Shown here piece by piece: positions 22,213 to 34,575 of a DNA stretch of 64,000 nucleotides (its first letter is position 1; each line of letters begins with the position of its first letter). The stretch spans positions 62,001-126,000 of the forward strand of contig MU270045.1 of the NCBI GenBank assembly GCA_021432635.1, in the 5' to 3' direction. The position numbers were made by a program, and so were the translations under genes. The notes below the pieces were generated by a model that was not told where the DNA came from, did not search any database, and worked only from the letters and a program-made list of their open reading frames with translations. The stretch is from Thozetella sp. PMI_491. Lineage: Eukaryota; Ascomycota; Sordariomycetes; Chaetosphaeriales; Chaetosphaeriaceae.

Positions 22213-25200
22213 TTAAGATACCAGCCACTGCTGCGAAGCAACCCAGACGTGATCAAGGGCCTTGTTGAGCTTGGGACTGCCTTTAGTCTGAGAACCTTCC
22301 TCAAGAACACCGGTAGAATCAAGCTTCCACTCCTTTGGAGGTACATACATACCAAGCGAATCAACCCCTTTAGACTCGCCGGACTTGTCCCATGTGGATG
22401 GTGCCGACCCCTTAAACCCAAATTTGCCGAGTCGCTGGGCCAGATGCTCGTAAAGCTGCCGAAATTCTTCCTCGGGCTTTGTCCAGCCGCGCATCCGAAG
22501 ATGTGCCCGCTTGAGCAATTCGAAGTGAGTTGTCGCCAGAGAAGCTAGCAACTTAGAGTCCAGATTGTGTCGATGGTCAAAATCCTGCTCCCGGTCGTGT
22601 TCCGCATGCTTGCGGAAGTTCCAATGGCGCTTAGTCCGATCGTCGTGGCAAGTGGTATCGATCTCGCGAAGAATCTCCTCGTGGACGCCCATGGCCCGAT
22701 CGATGTGGTTGGAGTATGTGTTTAGCTCAGCAAGCATGTCCGACATGTCGACTGTGACTTCGTCGAGAGGACCACGGCTACGGCGCAAGTTGTAGCAGAT
22801 ACGGTCGCACAACTCGATGGCGGTAGCGACGTTCTGGTTCGCGGCGTGTGCGTGTACCAGAAGGCGTCCGATGGTGAGAACACGCGTCGAATCCCATGTT
22901 TTCTGAACTTCCCTAGATTGCCAAAGTGCGGTGAGAAGGTCCTGGATTCGCTTGTTAGTAAAAAAAAAATACCCATGCAATACAATCGAAAGACGGTATA
23001 CGTACCTCCAACTCTTGGAACAGACCTTGAGTTCCTAGAAGACGTACTATTCCTTCTACGTCCTCGAACCTCCTCAAGCGGACAAGTTCAATGTGGGTGG
23101 CATGAAGGATCGCCAGCGCTTCGGTGGTGATCTCCCTGGATAAGGCTTCGGCGGAATTCTGAAGCTTGGTATCTGAGGGCTTCCGTACGTCGATCCCTGC
23201 CATATACGCGGCAAGCTGGAAGGCGAAGGGAATATGATTTAGGCTGTTGTAGAAGCCCTGCTTGCTAGCAAACCCAAAAGTGCTTCTAGCAACTTCAATC
23301 GCACACTTAAAGTCTCCAGCTTCGAGTAAAGAGGCAACCTTATCGTTCCCGGCTCTGCATGAAATGAGAGGGAAGTCCACCTTAGAACGATCTCGTCCCA
23401 GGTCGATGAGCAGAGCATAGTAGAATAGCTTGGCGTGATCCTCGTGCGCCCTAATGAAGCTGCCATACTTGTTCTTGAAGAGCTGGTAGAGCTTCCTATC
23501 CAGTACGACAACATGATGCTCTTGTCGCGTCTCAACCCAATAGGTGCGTAGCTTAGCGCCATACTCGAGGATGATTTCTGTCCTCGCATTCGATTCTGCG
23601 GCTTGCATGTACTGCTCATAGAGGGTTATCTCGTAGAGAATACCGGCCATAATCTGTGAGTAGTTCATGACCGTCTTGCTCGAGAGTCTCTGTTCAAATG
23701 CAACGAGGAACACAAAGGCCCGACGATTCAGGGTCTTGTCAACTGTGAACTTAAACTCAGAGTCGAAGGAGTTTCCGAAGATCATAAGGTGCCGCACTTG
23801 CTGAACAAGCTTTGCGGCCTGAGCCGCTAGGCTAACCTCTGAATAGATAGCAGCTAGTCGTATAGCAGCTTGGTAGACGGTAACCGAATTTGAAGTGGCG
23901 ATGAGGTTATCTGTGAACGAGGACTGGAGAAGGCTGAGGACCTTTGTGTTCGACTCCTGGGTGTTCTGCTTCTGGTAGAGAACAACAGCATCCTGAAGTT
24001 TCATCAAAGTATCTTCATGCCAGCAGCCCAGCTCTGCCTTGAGCTGTACGTAAGACTCCACACAGAGCGTGATGGCCCGCTCAAGATTGATTGTTGACGT
24101 GGAGGTTGACGAACTTGAGGTGATTACCTCGACGTAGATCTTTGTTAGCCTCCGCTTGATGGTAGTGACCGTTGTCTCGGTGACAGTCACTGAAGTTTTC
24201 TTCGTCGACACAAAGCTCTTCAAGACCTCCTCATAGATGGTCACGCATTCGTGATGATGCCGTTCCTCTCTCTCGCAGACAGCAGCGAGCGCCAACATTG
24301 CGTCGACATAGATGGATGAAGAGACGCCGAACGAGGTTCTCACGGTATCGCGATACTCGACCGATGTTTTGTAAAGCACTGCGACTTGAACCTTTGCGTA
24401 GTGCTCCAGTACATACGTGTAGCGCTTGTATATCAACTGGACCCTTTCCTCAGTGAATTTGCAGGATTTGGTTTCACGGGTGAAAGTCTCCCAGAGAACG
24501 GCAGACAGATGCTGTAGCTCGGCCCAACTCTTCTCTTCATAAAACTGGTCCATGAGAATGACAGCCGCGTCGAAGGCATCTGGATGGCAGACCTTCTTCC
24601 CCCTGTTCAGAGTCGTGACAATCTCCAGATAGTATGCACGGGTGTCTGGTTGACCTAGCATTCGGGACTGCTTGGCGAGCGCGTATAGAACTCGAATGGT
24701 GAGCTTATTAGTCGCGCCAAGCTGGGCGCGCGTTTTATCGAGAAGCATGATATAGACATTAATAATCTTATCGTGCCGATGGTACTCTTCGTAAAACGCG
24801 ACGAGGGCCTCGCATTGCTGCATAATCCTAGCGTCGTCGATCCTCAGCGAAGTCAAGCAGGCGTTAAAGATGCGCAGGAAGATGCCCTCGGCCTTGTCAT
24901 AGGCCCGCTGTCGACAGTAGCAGGTGGCTAGGCGCTGAGCTACAAGTATACTCTCGGAAGCGAACTGTTCCGTAAGCTTAATCGTAGCCTCGTTGGTCAA
25001 GACAGCCTTCCAGGTGAGTTCGAGGGTTTGCCTGACCACAATCTCCGCCTGAGCCCAGTTTCCGGCACCTGTATAGAGATCGACCAGGGCAATGGAAGAG
25101 GTGAAAAAGATGGCATCTACCTTACTGTTCTTACAACGCTCATAGTGTGTCTCGAATATCTCGCGCACCACCTTCTCTGTGATCTCAGTTGTTGTCGTGG

Positions 25201-28200
25201 TGGTCGTTTTGGTCGTGACGGTCGTTCTTGTGATCTCTTCTGCCATTTCGATAATCAAGACACTGGTCTCCACTGCTCTTTGACTAGTTGCCTTGCTGGT
25301 GCTCTTAAACCATCCCCAAATCTTACTAAAGACAGAAATCGCGACGTGAAGTAAACCGAAGGACTTGAGCATGATGCCCACTTCTCGTAACTGGATCATG
25401 AAGCTCTCCGTTTCAATGCTTTTGGAGTGTTCGTACTCTGCCCAGACACAAATCAGGATATTGGAAGCCTCTTCCTTGCGGTTCATCATCTGCAGAAATT
25501 TGGAGTACTCTAGGGCAATTGACATCTTGGTGACATGCATCTCAACACTTGCTTTGCCTCCCGTTAGTTGCGAGAAGCGTCTCCACAGGTTGATATAGAT
25601 CTTCTCGGCAAGGAGCCACTTCTTTTGAGACTGATAAGATTTGGCAAGGTGAAGAAGGACCGACATTCTCTTCTCATTCGCGATGTCAAGCTCCTCCGTT
25701 GACTCGAGGATGAGTGTCTCGTATTCGGTAATTTGCGGGGTCTCCTTGGTCCCGCTGAAGGATATGCTCAGCTCGCCAAGGTGCTCACCAATACTCCTCG
25801 CCTGAGTTGATGACTTGCCGAAGCGATTTATGTATATCTCCCAGAGCTCTTTGTAGGTGGCAGTGACGCGGTGGTCCTCCTTTATATTGATATAGAGCTG
25901 GCTGAGAATCTTATACCACTTGATGACAGTATCGTCAGTCGCTCCATGCTTAGCCTTGCAGATTGCTATCATGAAGAGTATCATCTCCTCCCGATGCGTG
26001 GCAATCTGAGTGCGCGAGGTTATTTTGATGCTTTCGGTGAGTTGTAGAAAATAGCTGGTGCAAGTGACCAACACCGAGTTGAAGCGAGAAAGCGTTTCTC
26101 TGCCTATTCGCACCGCACGATAGAACAGCTCGGCAGCATCGTCGGTAGCTGACTGGGAGGCTTTGATGTTGCCCAGAATAATGAGGGTCTGAAAGACTGA
26201 GACGTGTTTCTCCCCAAGACAGACGTCCCTGATTTTGAGCGACAGCATATGGTGATGAATCAGGTCTTGGTTAGGTACAGTTGCGTGCCAGCACGCCCGT
26301 TCCAGGAGAGGAAGTTGGCACGTGCTGGGAAACACTTCGCGGAACTCGGCTGTGATATTGGGGCCACCTTTATTCGTAACGAAGCTGGAAAAACTGACAT
26401 GTGTGAGCCAGTTGTTGACGGCATAGTTCAAAAGGACATGGCTATGCAGGACCTCTTCGACGGTGCTTAGGGTCAAGGGTTCGAATGAAGGGTTGAAACC
26501 AAGAGGCAAACTAAGTTTGATGTAAAGCAATAGAGCAAGAGCGATTTTCTGGTGAGACTCTTTCGCCGAAGGCAACGATTTGCCCAAAAGCCGGTGCATG
26601 TATGTTCGAACCGACCTTGACTGAAATAGTACAAAACCCCTAGAGACGATGACGATGTCGCTGCAGGCTTCCTTTATGTGTGCTGTTACATCAACCACGG
26701 CTCCAAGTCCGCGTTTTTGGACGTTGATGCTTAGAAGCTGGTTCAACTCCTCGACTCGCAAAGGTCGCTGGGCAACAAGCAGAGAGGAGAGTAGGAGTTT
26801 AGTTGTCTCATCCATTTGTGGTATAGTTGCTAGAAGCTTCTCCATCGCGCCATCGACCGTACTGGGAATGGACCGAGCGAGTTCTGGGAACTTTTCCGGT
26901 GAGGAAGGCTGCCTGAGCAGAAATCTGCAGGCAATGTATGCCCAAATGAACGACGCCTTCGCCTTTTGTGCGAGCTCATCGACAACTTGGCACTGCACCG
27001 CGCGGTCGGTAGCTGCCAGCGAAGAAGCGAGCGACTGGCGGAAGTAGGAACGGATATCGTTGTAAAGAAGTTGCGGAGTCAAACTGAGATGCTTGCAGCC
27101 GTCACTGAGGTGCGAGACTCCCTTGGAGAGTGTAATGAGTTTGACAACGTGGAACTTATTGATGTGATCACGAAAAGCATGGAGGAAGTCCACCGGGTTC
27201 TGGCGCTCAATCTCTTCAATGCCGTCAATAACAAAGACGAGGTCTGAATGTCTCTTGTCGTGTGATCGCATTCCTGCTACAAGCGCCGACCACAGCGAAT
27301 TTTCAAACTCGTGAGACTTTCCCCTTTGCTTGTGAATCGTGTACGCCTCGGAAAGTTTCTCGAAAAGTTCGACGTCTCCAATATTCCTCTCCAGTAGCTG
27401 GAACAGAACATTCTTGAGAAAAGCCAGCTGAGTAGACTTTTCCGTAAATTCGCTTTCTGCTATAGCGGTTAGTTGACCCGCAGATGGTCCTAGAATGACA
27501 GATCGCATACTTACCAAACTTAAAAGAAATAGTGGAATACTGAGTATGGTTGAGGGGCCGCTGCAGTCTGTCGTGAATCCAGCCAGCAAGGACCGTCTTG
27601 CCGCTCCCCTCGTTACCCGTGATGGTGAATATCTTGTCTTTTGATCGCAAGAACTCGACCAGCATAGGCTTGAGCCACTCGCATGTGTCTTCTGCCCTCT
27701 TGGCGCTTCCGCCCACACGATCGTAGAATTGCGCTTTCGTCGATCTTTCCGGTTTGAGCCATCGACGCACGGCATCTAGCCGAGCATATTTTCCGTTGTT
27801 TCCGAGTTTGAGCCTCCACATTCTGGCGGTAACCGATTCTTTTGTCTCCCAGATCGAAGACATCTTGTTGCCGAAAGCTACGTCGAAGTTGACGGTCAGA
27901 GATTCCGCATCCCCAAGCGAACTAATTCGCTTGCGGTAATGAACAGCGATTTGACCAACTAGCTCAATAACCTCAGTATAAAGGTCAGCGACCAATTCTT
28001 TGTCAAGTCCAGGTGCCTGGAACAGGTCGTGTATCTGGCTGACGCGCGAGAGCAAGGCGCCAAGCTCGTAGAGTGCATCGAAGGTTGGTGCCAGGGCAGC
28101 AGCTTGACCATGCCCAATCTTCAAAATGCTTATTAGTGGATCTTCTCCTGTTTCTATTGCAAGTGGTGTATATCAACTTACATCGAGGAGTACTCGGCAC

Positions 28201-28574
28201 GAGGCAAGAGCTGTGATGGATGCAGTTCTAATTTCGGCGCTTGATGGCCCAATCTTCTCGGCGAACGACCAAAGCTGGATGCCAAAGAATTGAGCTGCGC
28301 GGAGAACACGGTCCCAATCGCTACCCCTACGAGGCATGTGGAAAATGCGCTTATCATCGACGTATTCTAGGTAGGATGGGAGATCCATCTGCTGAAAGAA
28401 GGCATCGTCGTACTCTTCTAGGTGACATATGTTGTCATGGATTGTGTGAGTTATCTCAACCACGCGTGTGATCGAGACATGAGCTGTGGATGAAAAGGCC
28501 AAAGATTCAGTTGTCTCAGTCCTGGATTCGCGCCTTGTCTCGGTCTCCTCCACGCTCAAGTACTGCGAAGACAT
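22213..28574 (-). CDS. Large STAND P-loop NTPase (NACHT-like) with TPR-like C-terminal repeats
   Basis: NLR-like STAND protein of 2062 aa. Exons 28574-28182, 28118-27515, 27459-23006 and 22950-22213 join in one frame (introns of 63, 55 and 55 nt). Residues 1-240 form the fungal STAND N-terminal helical region (IGHGQAAALAPTFDALYELG, then LVGQIAVHYRKRI). Walker A is GNEGSGKT (299-306) and Walker B is LVFVIDGIEEI (Asp411). The middle resembles other fungal NACHT helical domains (VDGAMEKLLATIPQMDE). From about 700 onward, repeated helical hairpins such as SYQSQKKWLLAEKIYINLW and CYCRQRAYDKAEGIFLRIF are TPR-like sensor repeats. A Thr run (KTTTTTTTEI) and a second Thr-rich patch interrupt them. No HET, lipase or other executor domain is obvious at the N-terminus. 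Its role may be non-self recognition or regulated assembly, but no direct evidence for either is visible. Confidence 0.82.
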
Positions 28575-30839
28575 GGTTGAATCGATGGAATCAGATGTCT
28601 CGTGGTCGACTCCGCTGATGTAAAGCGAAGGGGAGGAATCAGCAGAGCGGCGTTTTTGGAATCTGCCTATAAATTATTATTAATAAAGATCAAGACGATG
28701 AACTGCAGATATCATGCAACATCATATTCAAGTGACGCTTACTGGAGAAGCTCTTTCTCAAACCTAACATACTCAAAACGAGATCAAGGATGAGTGAGTA
28801 GGTGTCAGTAATAGTGAGTGTGCATTTCGGGGCACATGCGATGGATGAAAAGAAGAGGTCCTTTACTCTTAAATGTACAGACGGTTACGTAGAGGTACGT
28901 GTTTCCACTTCTCCCTATTTGCGGAGGGCGACGATCACGAGTCTAAACCGGCTTCAAACCCCCCACATACGCTGATTCCCATTTACTGTCAACTTTACTT
29001 GGCGGAACGATCTCCGCCCGAAGCTAGAGGCGGCCGGATTCCCATCCCTGAGCACCCAAGTTACAGGTTAGGCCAAATCAGCCATGGCTCGCTGGACTAT
29101 CCATGGTCCTGGAAGCTAAGCTCCTCATGCTAGACGGATCGACATTCGCGAGCATGGCGGACGCAGGAAGTGCTCGAGGTGCGTAGAGCAACGAATCAGA
29201 ACTCCGTTTTCGAGCTATCGTAGTGTTTCTCTGAACTCTATTCCGATATCATGTATATGAGGCGCATAGTTCTTCTACATTCGCTAGTGAAGACTTGGTG
29301 AAAGTTCAATTCCAGGGTAACACCACCAGACGAGTTGGGAAGTTCGTCCGAGGGATGTCTGCAGAGCCGGTGCTTCTCATTCCGAATTAGTTTCATCAGA
29401 CCTTTTCATGAGAGCTTCGCGTAAGTCAGCCAAAGGGACTATAGATTTTCAAGCCGAGAAACCTCGCCTAGTAAAAGCTAAAGGCAGAATCGCGCGTGAA
29501 AAAGCTGAGATGTATTAAATCACTGGGGTCATCTCGATAACTTAGCTTGGCGGACAAAGAGAAGTTGATATTTCCACCGCGGCCGAGCTAGTGCAGATCT
29601 TGCGATTCAGCCGAGCCCGAGGGAACCTAATTAGGAGCTAGAGTATTCTTCGTGAAACATGCATCCTTAGCTAAAGCATGTCACTCAAGACATCCGCTAC
29701 CATAGTAATAGTGCTAGCAAAGGGAAAGAGTATAGTGCGGGGAAGCCAAATGATGTGTCCCGCTGTTCAGATCATAGAGTATGGAGCTCTCTTTTTCATT
29801 GTACGCAAGAATTATCGATAATATGAGGGCAATGGAGGTGAAATATAGGAGTGGAGCTCAACACGGCATGATGTTCTAACTTTGGTGTGGTAATAGACTG
29901 ATAGAATGACGAAGCATGCCTCTTTACTACTCGAGTATTAATCAGGGCCTAGAATAATACTACAGCTGCAATTGTCCACTCAAGTCAACCACTATGGTCC
30001 TCTTCCTTCCATCTGCGGTCGGCGCTTTTACCCCGGACGCATATATACACTGCCCTTTGTCCCAATAGTTGAAACCCTATACCTGTGGCTCATCCTAGTC
30101 AATCAGATGCACCGAGGGGGATTCCCTTTTGATCCCAAGTATATAGTACATAGAGTATCGCGAGGATTGATTGGATTCAAGATGTCAGCTGAAAAGCTTA
30201 AACCTCCTGGAAAAGTCAACCACCCATCCCTGGACTCTGTAGATGTATAGGCCTCGTAGTATCTCGGAGACGCCGAATAAAGAATAAAGGAGCTACTATA
30301 AATACCAGACCTCTGTTTATCCCGTCAATGCCCGAGCTAAATCACTTAATTAGACTAAACGAGCCCGCTTTGACTACTTCACTCAGCCACAACATGGCTA
30401 GCCCAAGTTTAATTTCGTAGCTCATCCATCACTCTGGCCCATAGTTACTGACCGACCGAGCTCCGTGGGAGGCCGCCCGTTCGATAGCTTTGCTTGCGTT
30501 CCGAGGAGGGATAAGGGTATATAATTCGTGACTTATGCCATATGAGTAAGAGAATATAATATGAATAAGTGCCCAACTGGAAGGCATACTGCAAATTTCA
30601 TGAGGTAAAGTCTTGTCCAAAAATTAGGTCTAGTTGTAACGGGCCTCTTGCTATGCAGGACCATCGGTAGACACCAGCATAGCGCTCGCTGTGTATCGGT
30701 CTCCCATAGTGACGCTTCGCAAACGAAGTTCCTTAACATACGCGGACCTATCTCACACTACATAAGCGGTTTTGTTATTGATGGTATAACTTAAGATCAT
30801 AGAACACCGCCGCGATATGTTACCCTTATCAAGCCGAGA
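28575..30839. other. 2.3-kb intergenic region, no gene recognised
   Basis: Only short frames without family resemblance, splice logic or codon bias occur here. The first few hundred bases presumably carry the promoter of the STAND gene. I see no transposon ends or tandem repeats. Confidence 0.4.
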
Positions 30840-32561
30840 CTACTCTGCTAGGCTGTCATCGATCTCCTTGAGAGAGACTGACTCCCATCCTTTATCGCCA
30901 ATACCAAGAACAATCCCCTCGCCCTTTGAGGCATCATTCCAGCCCAACTTCTGTAATCCCTCAGGTCCATCCTCGGCGAAGGCAACGAAGAGATCTTGCC
31001 AAGCGCTGGAAATCTTTTCTTCTAATTTGGTGGACGGGCCTCGATACCAGGGGTGAGTGCCGAAAACGAGAGGCAGGTCGGAGCTGTGATACGCTCGCAG
31101 GAATGGCCGAGGAGAAATATTTGGAAACGAACAAGTACCCTCGGGAGCTGGGTCTTTGAACAAATATCTAAAGGTAGTAGCGTGACCAGACCGTGCCCTA
31201 TGAGGGAAACAGACCGATTAGCATTATAGCTACTGCGGGAGACCGGCAGCGCAGTAGCGTAAGGAGATGCTTACCGTTCCGCTTTCACAGCAGGCTCTAG
31301 GAACACGGTTTTGGTAATACGTTTTGCCGCGGCAATGTCAGGGCCGTCTGGATTGTAAGGGCCAACGAGCGAATTCCCTTCCTCGGCTAAAGTTCCGATT
31401 ATCGCGGGCTACATATTGGCTTAGTCACAGCCGAGCCTTGCAGAGATTGGATAGTCTCATCGGAGGGTCCTCAAAAGAACATACCAGTCTGCTGAACTTG
31501 CCTTGCTTGGATAGTTCTTCATAGTCATCGAAGACTGTTACGCCATCTACAACTGGCTGGAAATTCAGGAAAGGTGCCTCTCCAGTGTAAAACTGGTCCT
31601 CGATCGCCTGTATCAGTTTCTTCGCTGGCTGCTGTCTCATAAACTCAAGCTCGTCAGCAGGATCGTCGCCGTCGAACCCGAGTTTCTTTGCCATCCAGGT
31701 GAAGTATTGGTGTTGCGGGTCAGCGTACGGTAGCCGGAGCATCGCGACGCCCGAACTCATGATCAATCCCCGGACCAGTGGCCGGTCAGGGTATTGGAAG
31801 GAGTGGAAATCAATACCCAGGGCACCAGCTGACTGCCCATAGTGCGTAAGTCGATCAGGGTCACCGCCAAATGAGGCAATGTGCTCGTGCACCCATTCGA
31901 GTCCAAGGCGTTGGTCTAGGAGCCCGACATTCTTTTGGCCCTGCTCGAGGCCGGCAGCGTTCGGGAATCCAAATATTGTGAGGCGATAGCTAAAATAGCC
32001 ACTGTTACTGCCCTATACGGAAACGGAGAGTCGCTTTAAATGGATGGCGAGGCAGAGGTGTAAGGAACACATAGAAACTTACTTGATGCAAACCACAATG
32101 TGTCTCTGGCTTTGTTCAACCCATGGTGTTGGATTCTGGTATGGGATAGTCGAACCGCCAACCAAGAACGCCCCACCGGTGATCCAGACAATCACGGGCA
32201 GCTTCGCCGAAGTGGAGTCTTTTGCCGCCTTAGCCGGAGTCCATATGCACACTGACAAACAGTCTTCGTCCATATCGTCACGGATCTGAAGCTCCGTAAC
32301 AACCGAGTTGTACACTGATCGCGGTCCACCTTTCCATTGAGGACAAGACGGGCCAAATTGCGTCGCATCGATCCAATCAGCTGGGGCCTTGGGTACTGGG
32401 GGCAGCCATCTGCGCGGACCGATGGGCGCTTCTGCAAACCGGATGCCGAGGAATTGCGCGACCCCTGGGTAGTCTTTGTTGATGAAGCCCTTCACCGAGC
32501 CTGCAGTCGACTCGATGGTAAGATATTCCACGCCATTCTTGCTTTCGCTTGGAATAGACAT
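30840..32561 (-). CDS. Type B carboxylesterase (alpha/beta hydrolase), probably intracellular
   Basis: Carboxylesterase/lipase family enzyme of 491 aa hydrolysing carboxylic esters. Exons 32561-32083, 31989-31485, 31408-31275 and 31197-30840 join in frame. The start at 32561 was chosen for its ACCGCC context; no ATG lies in the open frame before it. The family opening is clear: TAGSVKGF, LGIRFAEAPIGPRRW and DEDCLSVCIWTP. The oxyanion hole reads ITGGAFLVGG. The nucleophile is the Ser in YGQSAGA, the acid is probably Glu in GTLAEEGNS, and the His lies in AYHSSDLPLVFGTHP. There is no signal peptide, unlike many fungal type B esterases. Intron 1 (32082-31990) is followed by NYRLTIFGFPNA, the expected family motif. 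The substrate is unknown. Confidence 0.88.
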
Positions 32562-33634
32562 GGCGGTTAGTACGGCTCTGAGCCAGGCCAAAGCTCCTTC
32601 AGACGTTGGATAAATGTTAATGTCAAGGACTCAGTAACAGATGCGAGTCTACAGAATACCGAGCGGCGATTACCCAAGAGAGGTATATGGCACGTCTTGG
32701 CCAACGACCCCTCCAAACCCCCCGCTCCCACTGAAGATAAGGGCCGAGTCTAGCCGCAAACGTCTATCCTATAATTTACAAGTCCAAGGTAGGGGCTAGG
32801 CACTCTCGGATTTGATCAAAATTAGGGTGTCTAGCAGGGGCATGCATTAGTTTCGACATTAGTTTCGAAGTTTTGGAAGGGGCGGTCGAAGATAGCAGTA
32901 TATGGGCGCCGGCGCTCGTCACCGTAAAGTACAGGTGCCACTGGACCGTTGGCGGAGACCCCAAGCGCTAGAGCTCAACCAGGTATCCTAGTCGCAACAG
33001 CCATGTTCTAACCAGAAAGAGGCACTGATAGCTTAGTAGAAGACGCGAGCCTAGGTTATCGTGGAAACTGATAAGGCACCCTGCGCTGTTACTTCTGTTG
33101 GCAGCCTTGGCTGTTCCCTCTCACTTAGCAATGGCAAACTAGTTTGGTGCTAAATGAACTAAATCTCTCTTGGAACCGCTTAGAAGCACCAAGCCACGGT
33201 ATACCGGCCTAGATCAAGGTAGGCTAGGTTCAGACTGTCCTTCCGCTTGATGGATGGAGGACAAACTCAAACAAGTTGGACCTCGATGGGAGCTACATAG
33301 GTTAAGCCCTTCTCTCGCCTTCATTTGGGAGCGAGCCTCAATTCGCTATCGCAGACGGAAATCGAGGGGCCCCTGAACTATTTGTATGTCGTGGCACTTG
33401 TCTACGAGATAATCGTAGCTTCGACGGCTCCGAATCCAACCGGAAGGCACAGGGCTTTAGCTAGACAAAGTGGCAGAGACAGCTACCGCTATGGTCCGCT
33501 CGTTTGAACTACTCATTCTTGAAAGACATCTCCTCCCCCACTGACCTCAAATAATTTCATAGTGTGATTCTAATCTTTTTCTCTCATCTTCTGCTTGTCA
33601 AATTTTGTACAAGCGTCAGCCTTGTAGTTGGTGC
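32562..33634. other. Intergenic spacer
   Basis: No gene supported. It separates the carboxylesterase start from the 3' end of the decayed SDR. Confidence 0.4.
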
Positions 33635-34575
33635 TTAAGTTGAGCGCGCGGGCGCTAGCGACAGCATTCGCGCAACGCAAAGGCCAGGCGGCACCGTAAG
33701 CCATCCAAGGAACCCTCGGAATGTGATGGACCAATCTGGGCGCTGAGAGGCCGGGGTAAACACGACGCCCAGGAAGACGCGGATTGGTGACAGGTTGCCC
33801 GGTTGCGGCTGCGCCAATGTCTTAGAGAACGGCGTGTGCATGTAGCACATATGCGGTCTTCCTTGCGAGTAGTTGCACCACCTCGGATAGCGTAGTGACA
33901 GGTCCTCTGGGGACAATTCTGTCTCAGACCTGACCATGTACACCGAGACGACAGTGGCGGGAAGTTGAGGCCTTAAGAGCGCAGGCAGCAGCTTCAGGAT
34001 TATTCTTATGCGGGAATAGTAATACATCAAAGAAATGGTCACTTCAATACCTTCTTTCGTATCTACGGGTAGCATTAGATCGGAGGAGCAGTTCTTGGTG
34101 GGCAAGGGTAACCTCGTCTTTGCGGGGGGGGGGAGGATAGAACCGGCCTAGCACATGATTAGATAGTTGAGCTTCGCGGCCCGGCTCGTCCCACTCTCTT
34201 CTAGCCGTATGTTCTCCGCGCATGACCGATCAGCGTCCGGGATCAAAGGGAGATCGTTGGATAGGGAAAACGTGCGGTGGGCATCTGGGTATATGCCTCG
34301 GCACTCTGCGATGACTTCGGTGGTAATTTGAGCATTCCTCCCAACGATGTAGAGCCGGAATCGTTTGTCATTAGAGTCAGCTATGGCGCGGCATAGTCAC
34401 GGAGGATGTAGTCCCTAGTGCCAGAGTTATCGTTGAAGACAACAGCCACCCTGGCCTGGCTCTCGGTTATTACCTTGTTTGTTTCGCGGATAAGATCAAG
34501 ATTGGCGGCCATGATGTGAGGAGACAAAGGCTGAGGGCGAATGCAAGGGAGATAGGCAAAGGTTCCTCCCCGCAT
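33635..34575 (-). pseudogene. Broken short-chain dehydrogenase gene
   Basis: Three consecutive minus-strand segments in different frames follow the order of fungal SDRs (NAD(P)-binding, about 300-330 aa). Segment 1 (34575-34381) reads AANLDLIRETNKVITES then VAVVFNDNSGTRDYILRDYA, with the usual GxxxGIG nucleotide loop decayed to NDNSGTR, and stops at TAG. Segment 2 (34379-34148) reads RLYIVGRNAQITTEVIAECR, the second Rossmann strand, and ends at TAG. Segment 3 (34105-33635) reads KEGIEVTISLMYYYSRIRII then LLPALLRPQLPATVVSVY, with Tyr-rich helices but no clean YxxxK. Frameshifts, stops, loss of the cofactor loop and a poly-G tract near 34122 show it is not functional. The family placement is inferred from motif order. 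Confidence 0.7.

Noticed and set aside
27490-27514. A 25-nt intron in the STAND gene.
   Set aside because: It would restore the frame but is shorter than any credible spliceosomal intron here; a 55-nt intron (27514-27460) with a CTAAC branch restores the same frame.
32562-32591. Ten extra residues before the carboxylesterase start.
   Set aside because: The frame is open there but lacks an ATG; the ATG at 32561 has an ACCGCC context and fits the family start.
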